Of a stretch of DNA of 64,000 nucleotides, positions 1 through 12,157 are shown in pieces. The notes below the pieces were generated by a model. The model saw only the letters and a program-made list of their open reading frames with translations. It searched no databases and was not told the origin of the DNA. The stretch comes from Reticulitermes speratus (lineage: Eukaryota > Arthropoda > Insecta > Blattodea > Rhinotermitidae): contig JAJKFL010000011.1 in assembly GCA_021186555.1 (NCBI GenBank), positions 39,098,995-39,162,994 on the forward strand, written 5' to 3'. Position numbers and translations under genes: made by a program. Numbering within the stretch: position 1 is the first letter of the stretch; the number at the start of each line of letters is the position of its first letter.

Positions 1-359
1 TCTTATAATAGGGATTGTGCTTACGCTAACGGATCTTCCCTCTTTGCTAGGGGCTTTGGCGTGGGCATACTCAGGACCACAAATGGGGGCATGTTTTGGG
101 GGTTGAAAGAGTTCGGATGTCTTGGGTTTAAATGTAGGTCGCTTAGGCTGATGGCTGAAGGCTTTTGCTACCTGGTGGTGGGGGGAAGTGACGTTACTTG
201 GACGGGACACAGGCCGTATTGAGTGTTCAGTTGCAGCCTGACATGTGCCTTTAAACTGTGCAGAATTACAGTAAACCTCAGTCAAGGTAGTCGAAAGGTG
301 CTAGTCATAGCTCGACTTGGCCGTCTGTAGGCAGGCAGCCGCGACTGGCATGATGTGAC
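1..359. other. Unannotated sequence left of the 40-bp array
   Basis: No reading frame, RNA gene or recognisable repeat is visible. The last bases (about 354-371, GTGACTGAGCTGTGCC) recur at the far end of the array (about 3590-3607), so the array boundaries share the same short junction. Confidence 0.5.
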
Positions 360-3300
360 TGAGCTGTGCCTAAACTGTGCGTGATCTTTGCTTACTGTGA
401 CAGCTTGCCTAAACTGTGCGTGATCTTTGCTTACTGTGACAGCTGTACCTAAACTGTGCGTGGTCTGTGCTTACTGTGACAGCTTGCCTAAACTGTGCGT
501 GATCTTTTCTTACTGTGACAGCTGTACCTAAACTGTGCGTGGTCTGTGCTTACTGTGACAGCTGTGCCTAAACTGTGCGTGATCTTTGCTTACTGTGACA
601 GCTGTGCCTAAACTGTGCGTGATCTTTGCTTACTGTGACAGCTGTACCTAAACTGTGCGTGGTCTGTGCTTACTGTGACAGCTTACCTAAACTGTGCGTG
701 GTCTGTGCTTACTGTGACAGCTGTACCTAAACTGTGCGTGATCTTTGCTTACTGTGACAGCTGTACCTAAACTGTGCGTGGTCTGTGCTTACTGTGACAG
801 CTGTGCCTAAACTGTGCGTGATCTTTGCTTACTGTGACAGCTGTGCCTAAACTGTGCGTGATCTTTGCTTACTGTGACAGCTGTACCTAAACTGTGCGTG
901 ATCTTGCTTACTGTGACAGCTGTGCCTAAACTGTGCGTGATCTTTGCTTACTGTGACAGCTGTGCCTAAACTGTGCGTGATCTGTGCTTACTGTGACAGC
1001 TGTGCCTAAACTGTGCGTGATCTTTGCTTACTGTGACAGCTGTGACCTAAACTGTGCGTGATCTGTGCTTACTGTGACAGCTGTCCTAAACTGTGCGTGA
1101 TCTTTGCTTACTGTGACAGCTGTACCTAAACTGTGCGTGTCTGTGCTTACTGTGACAGCTGTGCCTAAACTGTGCGTGATCTTTGCTTACTGTGACAGCT
1201 GTGCCTAAACTGTGCGTGATCTTGCTTACTGTGACAGCTGTGCCTAAACTGTGCGTGATCTTTGCTTACTGTGACAGCTGTACCTAAACTGTGCGTGTCT
1301 GTGCTTACTGTGACAGCTGTGCCTAACTGTGCGTGATCTTTGCTTACTGTGACAGCTGTGCCTAAACTGTGCGTGATCTTTGCTTACTGTGACAGCTGTA
1401 CCTAAACTGTGCGTGGTCTGTGCTTACTGTGACAGCTGTGCCTAAACTGTGCGTGATCTTTGCTTACTGTGACAGCTGTGCCTAAACTGTGCGTGATCTT
1501 TGCTTACTGTGACAGCTGTACCTAAACTGTGCGTGGTCTGTGCTTACTGTGACAGCTGTGCCTAAACTGTGCGTGATCTTTGCTTACTGTGACAGCTGTG
1601 CCTAAACTGTGCGTGATCTTTGCTTACTGTGACAGCTGTGCCTAAACTGTGCGTGATCTTTGCTTACTGTGACAGCTGTGCCTAAACTGTGCGTGATCTT
1701 TGCTTACTGTGACAGCTGTGCCTAAACTGTGCGTGATCTTTGCTTACTGTGACAGCTGTGCCTAAACTGTGCGTGATCTTTGCTTACTGTGACAGCTGTA
1801 CCTAAACTGTGCGTGGTCTTGCTTACTGTGACAGCTGTGCCTAAACTGTGCGTGATCTTTGCTTACTGTGACAGCTGTGCCTAAATGTGCGTGATCTTTG
1901 CTTACTGTGACAGCTGTACCTAAACTGTGCGTGGTCTGTGCTTATTCGTGACAGCTGTGCCTAAATGTGCGTGATCTTTGCTTACTGTGACAGCTGTGCC
2001 TAAACTGTGCGTGATCTTTGCTTACTGTGACAGCTGTGCCTAAACTGTGCGTGATCTTTGCTTACTGTGACAGCTGTGCCTAACTGTGGCGTGATCTTTG
2101 CTTACTGTGACAGCTGTTTCCTAAACATGTGCGTGGTCTGTGCCTTACGTGACAGCTGTGCCTAAACTGTGCGTGATCTTTGCTTACTGTGACAGCTGTG
2201 CCTAAACTGTGCGTGATCTTTGCTTACTGTGACAGCTGTACCTAAACTGTGCGTGGTCTGTGCTTACTGTGACAGCTGTGCCTAAACTGTGCGTGATCTT
2301 TGCTTACTGTGACAGCTGTGCCTAAACTGTGCGTGATCTTTGCTTACTGTGACAGCTGTGCCTAAACTGTGCGTGATCTGTGCTTACTGTGACAGCTGTG
2401 CCTAAACTGTGCGTGATCTTTGCTTACTGTGACAGCTGTGCCTAAACTGTGCGTGATCTTTGCTTACTGTGACAGCTGTGCCTAAACTGTGCGTGATCTG
2501 TGCTTACTGTGACAGCTGTGCCTAAACTGTGCGTGATCTTTGCTTACTGTGACAGCTGTGCCTAAACTGTGCGTGATCTTTGCTTACTGTGACAGCTGTG
2601 CCTAAACTGTGCGTGATCTTTGCTTACTGTGACAGCTGTGCCTAAACTGTGCGTGATCTTTGCTTACTGTGACAGCTGTGCCTAAACTGTGCGTGATCTG
2701 TGCTTACTGTGACAGCTGTGCCTAAACTGTGCGTGATCTTTGCTTACTGTGACAGCTGTGCCTAAACTGTGCGTGATCTTTGCTTACTGTGACAGCTGTG
2801 CCTAAACTGTGCGTGATCTGTGCTTACTGTGACAGCTGTGCCTAAACTGTGCGTGGTCTGTGCTTACTGTGACAGCTGTGCCTAAACTGTGCGTGATCTT
2901 TGCTTACTGTGACAGCTGTGCCTAAACTGTGCGTGATCTTTGCTTACTGTGACAGCTGTACCTAAACTGTGCGTGGTCTGTGCTTACTGTGACAGCTGTG
3001 CCTAAACTGTGCGTGATCTTTGCTTACTGTGACAGCTGTGCCTAAACTGTGCGTGATCTTTGCTTACTGTGACAGCTGTGCCTAAACTGTGCGTGATCTT
3101 TGCTTACTGTGACAGCTGTGCCTAAACTGTGCGTGATCTTTGCTTACTGTGACAGCTGTGCCTAAACTGTGCGTGATCTTTGCTTACTGTGACAGCTGTG
3201 CCTAAACTGTGCGTGATCTGTGCTTACTGTGACAGCTGTGCCTAAACTGTGCGTGATCTTTGCTTACTGTGACAGCTGTGCCTAAACTGTGGCGTGATCT

Positions 3301-3607
3301 GTGCTTACTGTGACAGCTGTGCCTAAACTGTGCGTGATCTTTGCTTACTGTGACAGCTGTGCCTAAACTGTGCGTGATCTTTGCTTACTGTGACAGCTGT
3401 GCCTAAACTGTGCGTGATCTGTGCTTACTGTGACAGCTGTGCCTAAACTGTGCGTGATCTTTGCTTGCTGTGACAGCTGTGCCTAATCTGTGCGTGACCT
3501 GTGCTTACTGTGACAGCTGTGCCTAAACTGTGCGTGATCTTTGCTTGCTGTGACAGCTGTGCCTAATCTGTGCGTGACCTGTGCTTACTGTGACTGAGCT
3601 GTGCCTA
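360..3607. repeat. 40-bp minisatellite, about 81 copies
   Basis: The unit contains GCTGTGCCTAAACTGTGCGT followed by GATCTTTGCTTACTGTGACA. Three main variants are seen: A (GTGCC...GATCTTTG), B (GTACC...GGTCTGTG) and C (GTGCC...GATCTGTG). They follow local order: A-A-B blocks of 120 bp around 1320-1560 and A-A-C blocks around 2281-2820. Such order is expected from unequal exchange of multi-unit blocks. A cluster of one-base indels lies near 1880-2150. No coding potential is supported. Confidence 0.97.
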
Positions 3608-4828
3608 CTATGTAGGCGGTACAGCTGAGCGATTTTGTTGCTTATGGGCGTGTCTCATTTGGCGCAGCCGTCGTGGCGTTATTCGTTCACCCATTCCCTG
3701 TTCCTTCAATAAAGTTACAGTTATCGCATATACGCCATGACGGCGAAGGAGGAGCGGAGATACAGGGGGACGCTTTAGCGAAGAGGAAGCCATCTCGCCT
3801 CTGTCAGGAATCTACCAAGAGTATTCGTACCTGCTCAGGACGTACCCTAGTCGCTATGCGGTCTGGTGTATCCCGACTCCGTTTGCTCCATACATGCATC
3901 CATTTCCGTGTGGGTACTTCGTATTATACAGGTTTCTGTCCGTATGTCCGTGTAATAACAGTTAGGCGCCTGAAATTGGCCCCGTGGAACAAGTATTCCG
4001 TCTTATGGTAAACAAACGAGACAATTCTTGGTCCAGAAGATCGTGTTCCTGCCTTCTATACTCTTCTCTTGATTTATCACTTCCTGCTGCTGCTGTCAGC
4101 AACTTTACAGAGAGCCACTTGCAGGGCGCAAAGGGCCGGACCCCGGCTGACCTTGCTAAGAAGTCCTTTACACTCGAACAATGGCAGCCTTCGTAATTCC
4201 ACTGCCAAACAGCATATGCTTGTATTGTAGTTCAGTCAGTAATACCAAGATCACCGACGCTAATTTCCCCATTGTCTTCGAACTGTGTTGAAGGGAAAAT
4301 ACACTGCAGGTCGTAAAGTTAGTGGAATTAATTATGTGCGAAATAATTCATAGGTGGACATGTCGTAGCAAATCTCTTGAGTTGCAAAAATGTTTTTAAA
4401 ATTTTGTATGTTGATGGAATTTGTAATTCATAAAAGGTTCATATTTTCTGAACACCCTGTACTACAGACTGCAGCTGTGGATATTATACTCTCCCCTGTT
4501 CATATTTATGTATAATTTCAGTGTTCTGTTATTCATCTCTGTGGTTAAACGTTTAATAATTTTATATGCATAGCTGTGTCTCCGTGTGACAGAGTGTATT
4601 CCATTTACTGTATTAACAGTGCCTTCTGAGCTGCTTGCCTTGTTTTGTGTTGCTTCAAAAGGGATGTGTTATGCAACTGAGGCTTACAACAAAGGGCCGT
4701 GAACATTTTAAGGTACTATACAATTTGTTTGAATAGAGTTTGTAAAGCCACGAAAATTCTCAGGCATAATACCCTCTGGATCCAGAACGAAGCTACGTCT
4801 GTGTAGGTCATTCATTCAAACATGATAT
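3608..4828. other. Gene-free stretch
   Basis: Reading frames of 61-112 codons occur (3608-4196) but show no domain, signal peptide or supporting structure and overlap on opposite strands. I see nothing else here apart from AT-rich sequence from 4320. Confidence 0.4.
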
Positions 4829-4935
4829 TTGGGCGGGCGTGGCTAATCGTGTGCCCCCCTCACCCGCTAGTGCACAAAGTATTTTACTGTGTGGACTGGC
4901 GAGTGAGGGGGACACACAGCCACGCCCGCCCAGAT
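4829..4935. repeat. GC-rich foldback (inverted repeat) of about 105 bp
   Basis: The left arm starts GGGCGGGCGTGGCT and the right arm ends AGCCACGCCCGCCC. The arms continue inward for about 40 bp with a few mismatches, through CCCCTCACCCGC and GCGAGTGAGGGG, around a short AT-rich loop. The transcript would form a strong hairpin. A decayed second copy lies at 34741-34851, which argues for a small mobile foldback element rather than a local palindrome. Confidence 0.8.
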
Positions 4936-5004
4936 TTTATAAGTCTATGAAAAGTGTATCAGTTTGTGCTGCGCTGTATGTTTACTAATAGTAACCGTTC
5001 AGAT

Positions 5005-6100
5005 ACCAGTGGTTACTATATGTACCGCCATGTTTAACATTCACAAATTCTACGTTCTGCCCACACAATGTATTTATGTGTATTGTGTGGATCTCAGAAC
5101 AAACAGCGATTATTTCACTGTACAAGCATTAACTGACTGGTTTGTATAACTGAGACGGAGTGTGTTTACTGCGCGGTACGGACTGTATTTATGTGTTTTG
5201 TGTGGATCTCAGAACAAACAGCGATTATTTCACTGTACAAACATTAACTGACTGGTTTGTATAACTGAGACGGAGTGTGTTTACTGCGCGGTACGGACTG
5301 TATTTATGTGTTTTGTGTGGATCTCAGAACAAACAGCGATTATTTCACTGTACAACATTAACTGACTGGTTTGTATAACTGAGACGGAGTGTGTTTACTG
5401 CGCGGTACGGACTGTATTTATGTGTTTTGTGTGGATCTCAGAACAAACAGCGATTATTTCACTGTACAACATTAACTGACTGGTTTGTATAACTGAGACG
5501 GAGTGTGTTTACTCGCGCAGTACGGACTGTATTTATGTGTTTTGTGTGGTTCAACCAGCGAATTCAGACAACAATACTAATGCGATTTATTACACTGTTT
5601 GGTTCAGACACACGATTATTCACTGTAACAACTGACTGGTTTGTATAACTGAGACGGAGTGTGTTTTCTGCGCGGTACGGACTGTATTTATGTGTTTTGT
5701 GTGGATCTCAGAACAAACAGCGATTATTTCACTGTACAACATTAACTGACTGGTTTTGTAATAGACTGGTAGGGCGGTAGTGGCTCCGATTTTTTACTGC
5801 TTGCGGGGTGTTATGCGCGGTCGGACTGTATTTATGTGTTTTGTGTGGATCTCAGAACAAACAGCGATTATTTCACTGTACAACATTAACTGACTGGTTT
5901 GTATAACTGAGACGGAGTGTGTTTTACTGCGCGGTACGGACTGTATTTATGTGTTTTGTGTGGATCTCAGAACAAACAGCGATTATTTCACTGTACAACA
6001 TTAACTGACTGGTTTGTATAAGCTGAGACCGAGTGTGTTTACTGCGCGGTACGGACTGTATCTTTATATATAATTTAGGTAAATCTTAGTATTTAAAGGG
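5005..6100 (+). mobile_element. 114-bp-array element, copy 1 (array 5068-6060)
   Basis: The left flank (CCAGTGGTTACTATATGTAC, then TTCTACGTTCTGCCCACA) runs into about 8.7 copies of a 114-bp unit carrying TTTGTGTGGATCTCAGAACA and GAGACGGAGTGTGTTTACTG. The right flank (CTTTATATATAATTTAGGTA) ends TTTAAAGGG|TTAC. Both flanks recur at other copies in the window. The array is disturbed at 5510-5640 and 5755-5820 by indels and a short unrelated insert. No coding capacity is seen. A piggyBac-like non-autonomous origin is inferred. Confidence 0.85.
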
Positions 6101-6119
6101 TTACATAATACTAGTCACT

Positions 6120-6360
6120 TTATGTACCACCAGGTTTAACATTAAAATGTTCTACGTTCTGCCCACCAGCCTCTAACAGAAATTAGTACCAGGAATATTT
6201 CCTGAGAGGTAAAGGCGGCCGGTGCGTAGGACTGACAACCTTACCACCTTCATGTGCCGATTGTCTATAAATCTGTGAGCCTCAACCTCCTGGAACCCTA
6301 AGGGCCTGTCCAGGCCTGTAATGGCATTGCTGTACCTTTCTACGTTCTGCCCACACTGTA
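6120..6360 (+). mobile_element. Left end of another 114-bp-array element, split by a SINE
   Basis: GTACCACCAGGTTTAACATT and TTCTACGTTCTGCCCAC match the left flank seen at 7380-7445 and 19770-19835. The element is interrupted at 6167 by a 5'-truncated SINE and resumes at 6338 with the same 17 bases, after which it decays. It follows copy 1 head to tail. Confidence 0.75.
6167..6337 (+). mobile_element. 5'-truncated tRNA-related SINE with 17-bp target duplication
   Basis: The body (CAGCCTCTAACAGAAAT, TTTCCTGAGAGGTAAAGGCG, CTCAACCTCCTGGAACCCTA) matches the 3' two-thirds of the SINE at 54932-55257. The tRNA-like head is missing. TTCTACGTTCTGCCCAC stands on both sides (6150-6166 and 6338-6354), a clean target-site duplication that dates this insertion after the 114-bp-array element it sits in. 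Confidence 0.88.
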
Positions 6361-7369
6361 TTACGGAGCAGACGTCAGAAGTATACCATAAAGGAGTTTA
6401 AAAGGTCTTTAAATTGCGTCTTTAAAGTTCCGACGTCAGTGACTATGAAGTTTTACTGGGCTTATGACGTGTGACGTCATGTAGAGTTTATAAGGTTTCG
6501 ATGTCTCGAAAGAATGCTAAGCAGGCGTCTCGCCCCTACTGTCAGTCCCGTTACGTCACGAAACATGTGACATCTTATCGAAATAAGTAAAGGTGTATAA
6601 AAATGTGGAAAGAATGTAACTTGTCATGAAATCTGAGACGACGGCGTCTGTCTTTGTTTAATATTGCATTTCTGTAACTGTTTTAATATATTGTTCTTGC
6701 GTGCTGGAAGCTACGTAGAAGTTCGCTCTTGGCTTCATCACACACACAAACACATACATAGCTAACATTACAGAATATACACCGAGTAAAGACGCATTCA
6801 GAAACACAGACGTCCTCCAAAAGGCTTAAAACAGCGCTGTTTCCGAGAGCAACGTTTACACAACTGCCTTCTTCATGATAATTTATGAATGAGCATAACA
6901 ATTTATGCTAACCATCTCTTCCTCTTCTTGTTTCAGGTATGTAAATGTGTTTTCTCCCGTTTCTCGCGCCGCCGTTCCCTGAATAAGACTGGGGTAAGTA
7001 GCTATAAATCATACGTCACCACTGCGCATGCGCGTTGGATTCGTAACGGAACAGTTTCCATGAATATTGGAGGTTATGTTTCTTGAGGTGTGTGTGTGTG
7101 TGTGTTGTGATAATATATGTCCAGACGATGTAATGTATGGCGGGGTCACGAAGCAAAAACTTTTAAAGAGAAAACGTGGAAATAATTTAAAGACTGACGG
7201 AACAGCGAATTGAAAAATCGGAAGTGGCATTTCGGATTCAGCATCTTTGTTTTTACCTAAAATCATTGTTCCTTTAATCTTTCTGTTTTCAAGCAGATAA
7301 CGATATTTAATATACGAGAATGAGTTCTTACCGGTACCAGTATTAACACTGTTGTGTATTTTTATTTTA
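6361..7369. other. Gene-free stretch
   Basis: Only short overlapping reading frames are seen; the 164-codon frame at 7009-7503 (-) starts in the neighbouring element's left end. A short (GT)n tract lies at 7088-7105. No gene is supported. Confidence 0.4.
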
Positions 7370-8399
7370 CCCTCTAAAGCCCAGTGGTTACTATTCGTAC
7401 CACCATGTTTAACATTCAGAAATTCTACGTTCTGCCCACACAGTGTATGTATGTGTTTTGTGTGGATCTCAGAACAAACAGCGATTATTTCACTGTACAG
7501 CATTAACTGACTGGTTTGTGTAACTGAGACGGAGTGTGTTTACTGCGCGGTACGGACTGTATTTATGTGTTTTGTGTGGATCTCAGAACAAACAGCGATT
7601 ATTTCACTGTACAACATTAACTGACTGGTTTGTATAACTGAGACGGAGTGTGTTTACTGCGCGGTACGGACTGTATTTATGTGTTTTGTGTGGATCTCAG
7701 AACAAACAGCGATTATTTCACTGTACAGCATTAACTGACTGGTTTGTATAACTGAGACGGAGTGTGTTTACTGCGCGGTACGGACTGTATTTATGTGTTT
7801 TGTGTGGATCTCAGAACAAACAGCGATTATTTCACTGTACAACATTAACTGACTGGTTTGTATAACTGAGACGGAGTGTGTTTACTGCGCGGTACGGACT
7901 GTATTATGTGTTTTGTGTGGATCTCAGAACCAAAAAGCGATTATTTCTCTGTACAGCATTAACTAACTGGTTTGTATAACTGAGACGGAGGTGTGTTTAC
8001 TGCGCGGTACGAACTGTATTTATGTGTTTTGTGTGGATCTCAGAACAAACAGCGATTATTTCACTGTACAACATTAACTGACTGGTTTGTATAACTGAGA
8101 CGGAGTGTGTTTACTGCGCGGTACGAACTGCATTTATGTGTTTTGTGTGGATCTCAGAACAAACAGCGATTATTTCACTGTACAACATTAACTGACTGGT
8201 TTGTATAACTGAGACGGAGTGTGTTTACTGCGCGGTACGGACTGTATTTATGTGTTTTGTGTGGATCTCAGAACAAACAGCGATTATTTCACTGTACAAC
8301 ATTAACTGACTGGTTTGTATAACTGAGACGGAGTGTGTTTACTGCGCGGTACGGACTGAGTGTTTATACATAATTCCGGTTAGTGTTAGTCTTTAAAGG
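7370..8399 (+). mobile_element. 114-bp-array element, copy 2 (array 7440-8358), both ends present
   Basis: The left end is CCCTCTAAAGCCCAGTGGTT, then GTACCACCATGTTTAACATT and TTCTACGTTCTGCCCACACA. About eight 114-bp units follow, then the right flank (TTTATACATAATTCCGGTTA) ending CTTTAAAGG. This is the best complete copy on the + strand. The ends form a short inverted repeat (CCCTYTAAAG / CTTTAAAGG). The flanks here are not perfect TTAA (left TTTA). Confidence 0.88.
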
Positions 8400-9130
8400 T
8401 CCACGTAACATTTCAAGCATGAAATTAATCTGAATTGTAGGTCTATAAGTAAATAAAGTTTCCACCTCATAGTAAACACACTGCATCTCTGTTATGAAGG
8501 CCAACCACATAATGCTTTTTAATTAATTACTTTACAGATAATGGGATGCACAACATCAAAGAACTAATTTTTGCGTGTTGTGCGAATGACATGAAGTATT
8601 CAAATACACTCTGTGGCAAAACGCACAGACTACTGGTGTTAAAGCAAACTTTATATAGTGACCTATGTGCTTAAAGTTTTAAACGATTTATATGTTACAA
8701 GAATAACTGATAAAAATAATTTATAGATAATGAAATGTAAGTACATTTATTAATTTATATTTCAGTTATACTGAACGATATGTCGTCAGAATGCTTTTTC
8801 TTATTAACGGTCACTACATGTTTCGACACGAAAGTACCGTGAGTGAAATAAATGTGTTTTGCGGGCTGTGGATGTTACAGTGACAGGCGCGAATGACGGT
8901 GGTGGTAACTTTTGGATCGGATAGCAACTGAAGCTATGTTTAAGGACTACAGAGAACAAAAGAACGGAGAAAATTAAATCATGAGAAGCGTGGTAATTGG
9001 TTGCTTTCATCCGGTAATGTCATGTTGGGTTAATGTCGGATGTTCTGCTAGATGATGCTGTTTGCAGTGCGAACAGAGTGCCGTTAGAAAAACTTGTTTT
9101 AAATTTTACGCTGTTTTCGCCGTGCATTTT
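8400..9130. other. Gene-free AT-rich stretch
   Basis: No credible coding sequence, repeat or RNA structure is recognised; the 68-codon frame at 8804-9010 (-) has no support. Confidence 0.4.
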
Positions 9131-9137
9131 GGTATCA

Positions 9138-9434
9138 CTCAACAATTAAACCAATAAATGCACTTTATTTCTTAAGTATGTCCATTAACCCTACATATGT
9201 TTCGGCTGCAACAGAGCCATCATCAGGATTTCAAGGTCACGTTCACTTCAACATTCACTAATCCATTTTTGTATAAATACTTTAATGATTGATTTAACCG
9301 GAATGGATTAGTGAATGTTGAAGTGAACGTGACCTTGAACCCCTGATGATGGCTCTATTGCAGCCGAAACATGTGTAGGGTTATTGGACATGCTTAAGAA
9401 ATAAAGTGCATTTGTTGGTTTAATTGTTGAATGA
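9138..9434. mobile_element. Foldback element with hammerhead-like arms
   Basis: Two arms of about 130 bp are near-perfect inverted copies (left 9138-9268, right 9303-9434) around a short AT-rich loop. Each arm holds the same motif. On the + strand, 9338-9382 reads AACCC, CTGATGA, hairpin GGCT...AGCC, GAAAC, palindromic ACATGT, then GGGTT, which pairs with AACCC. The left arm carries the reverse copy at about 9188-9230. The motif matches the hammerhead core CUGANGA / GAAA with one extra U before helix II. No protein is encoded. Confidence 0.8.
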
Positions 9435-10279
9435 TTAATTCTGCAAGTTTCATAAAACATTCTTCTTGTAAATATATAGTTACACATTTAGCGACTGTTT
9501 GGGCGTCCGAAGGTGTGGCTGATACATCACAGACGCTGAGTGTACGACGCTTGTTCAATACGTAAAGTTCCATAAGTCATAAAATTTAAATCAGCAGTCA
9601 CTACGACTTTAAACGTAGCCAGTTTATTCCACTCAGCTATCATTTTTTCAGCATAACCCCGCGAACACTTTGCTGCATTTATCTAATCGTGACGCGAATG
9701 TAAAAAAACTCCGTCGCAAATGGAATTCGGAATCCTGCTTTCGCAGCCATTCACGAACAGCCATTTCCGCTTCCTCATTGTTGTGAAATCGGCGACTTCC
9801 CCCCCCCCCAAGTGTTACGTCAGCAGCCTACACAAATTATCTCTCGCCAGGTGTGAGCTTTCAGGGCGAAAATTCAACCCCATAAGGTTTCTACGGTGCG
9901 TTCTTCCGAAATCTTAAAACTGCACACCATACTACACGGCGTCACATTCCAAAAGACAGGAATCTTTACTATTCGTCTTCCTTAGTCTGTGACCAGGCAA
10001 ACGACGATCAGAGATGGACCCCTCCCCCATAAGAGCTGAGGCTGTGATGATTTGCTTGGTCAGGGCTGTATCTATGGGGATGGAGCAATGGTGGAATACA
10101 GACTGGCAGGGCAAAATTGACGGCACTGGGAGGAAAAGCATGTCCTGTACCGCTTCGATCATCAAGAATCTGACACGAAATTATTTGGTTTTTAATTTGA
10201 AACTCCGCCAGTGTCTAACCACGTGGTTTTTTTTTTGGCCAAATAAATTAAATGATTATGTTATGTCTGTAGGTGTCTC
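9435..10279. other. Gene-free stretch
   Basis: Short opposing reading frames at 9720-10352 show no domain features. A run of 9-10 C is at about 9799-9809. Nothing else recognised. Confidence 0.4.
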
Positions 10280-10285
10280 GTATAT

Positions 10286-10806
10286 CGGTGGTATTCAACC
10301 TGGGGTACGCGTAGTCCCGGGGGTACACCAAGACATCTTAGGGGGTACGTAAAATTAAAAAAAATCTATTATTTCATGATAAACATTGAATAATCAGGGC
10401 CAGATTTAGGGTTAGCCACAAGAGACCGGACGTAAGGACATGCGATTTGGGAGCGCCATTTCTCTCTCTCTCTCTCTCTCCTTTATGCGATTCTTATCTG
10501 GGCGGCTAGTTTCATTTTATTCCACACAGTGCATATAATTGTGCTTTGCTAAAATACCTTTGTTGCTTTATTAATTTTTATACGATAGACAATAATATAT
10601 TTGTTATTTAATAGCTTGACTCTCCTTTTTCTCATTTAAAACTTATTATTTAATACATTATTTTGGATGTAATTTATTTAACTTATTTTAGATGTAGATT
10701 ATAGACTGTGTATAACTTGAATTGTGCACCAACAGCTTTGGGGGTACAAAGTTGAAGATAAATTATATGTGGGGGGTACGCGAACAAAAACGTTTGAATA
10801 CCGCTG
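10286..10806. mobile_element. hAT-like non-autonomous element (MITE), about 520 bp
   Basis: The left end CGGTGGTATTCAACCTGGGG and right end GTTTGAATACCGCTG are inverted copies, and both subterminal regions carry GGGGGTAC / GGGGTACGCG. The end style (C-R-GTGGTATTCAACC) is typical of hAT elements. GTATAT flanks both sides (10280-10285 and 10807-10812), a likely eroded 8-bp target duplication. A (CT)n tract sits inside at about 10459-10480. No transposase remains. Confidence 0.75.
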
Positions 10807-10812
10807 GTATAT

Positions 10813-11975
10813 AGGATGCAGAGAGACATTTAAATGGCATTACGGACTTTAAAGGCTAGCTGTGTGTAGCAATAATACGTTTGCTGCCTTTTTTAGTGAA
10901 TACACGACTTTAAGAGGGACATTTCTCTTTCCGAAAGACAATTTTACGTTCAAATTTCGTACATTTATATGGTTAAAAGGCGTACCAACATAAAACATGA
11001 GAAACATTTACCGCCGTGATTATTGTCGCTCTCCGCGTAAGAGTCGCCTTTATTTTCGGTGTAAGCCTTTGTTACAAAGAATGCCTGTGATATCTCTTCA
11101 TGGCCAGGAGCTGTAGTGTCTGTTCATCAAAAGATAATAGACATGGGGTTGATACAAAGAACTGTGTTTCTTTTTTTTTTTAAATTAAAGAGTCTGATGT
11201 ATTTTATTGCAAAGATAACAAAGGATAGTCCCTTTTTCTTCCTTCTTTGGCTTTCCCTCGAGGCAGCTTTCAGAACGTGACCAAAGCTACACCACCGGCT
11301 TCGTGTTGTGAGCAGACAAAACAAATGAAGAAAATCAACGAGATCTTTTGTGCGGGAGTGCTGGATACGAACAAAACTGTACGATTTAATGATCATAGCC
11401 TTACGCTTTACAGGAATTTCTTGGTAATTTATTGTGGAAGTAATACTGGCACTGTATTATAGAGGTGGACCCAGCACTTGTGAAGTCAGAATTAGCTGTA
11501 TAAAGCTCTCGACTAACAATACAGACGTTCTGTATAGCTGTAGGCTACACAAAAGGGACTGCTGGCGGTGTAATGAATTTATATACACTTAATTGACTTA
11601 AACAGACGTAGTTTTTACCTGCTCTGACCTGCTTCGACCTGCAAGGCGATGAACAGGTGTGACGGACGGATTGGTTCGTTTGGGAGTCTTTAGAAAGAAT
11701 ACTTTTACAAATGTTCGCCTTTTCTATCCGCGGAAAAAACTGAGAACCCCTTAACAGATGTCATTGAAGTCTCGTTTTGATCAAATTGAAGTTAGTAAAT
11801 GTTGAATGTAGTTGATAAACAACGGAATATTTGTTACAACTAATTGGCACATATAATTATAAATAATAATAATAATAAATAATTATAAATTATAATTATG
11901 ATCACCTATACAAACAGTGCAGTAACATTACGAGTGTCATTAACAGACCCAACACAGCATTTGATAAGCACTACT
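10813..11975. other. Gene-free stretch
   Basis: Only weak frames of 71-89 codons on opposite strands (11127-11462) are present. AT-rich, with a short ATAATA run near 11858-11890. No gene or element recognised. Confidence 0.4.
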
Positions 11976-11976
11976 G

Positions 11977-12024
11977 TAATCCCTGATGATGGCTCCTCGC
12001 GAGTCGAAACATGTGTAGGGTTTT
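11977..12024 (+). other. Hammerhead-like motif
   Basis: AATCC, CTGATGA, hairpin arms around GGCTCCTCGCGAGTC, GAAAC, ATGTGTA, GGGTT. The first and last segments can pair as helix I (one G-U pair). It is the same motif as in the 9.3 kb foldback but without an adjacent inverted partner. Confidence 0.55.
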
Positions 12025-12157
12025 AATTATGACAAAAAGGTTGATTTATGCCTTTATTTATGGTTTGTGCTTTTGTTGGTGACTGACTGTAATACAAAAA
12101 TGCACGGTGAATTAAAACTAAAATTTATAAATAACTGTTTTTTTTTATTTCGTAATA

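Noticed and set aside
7009-7503. 164-codon minus frame sharing a start with 57076-57267
   Set aside because: The shared part is the left flank plus first unit of the 114-bp-array element; outside it the frames differ.
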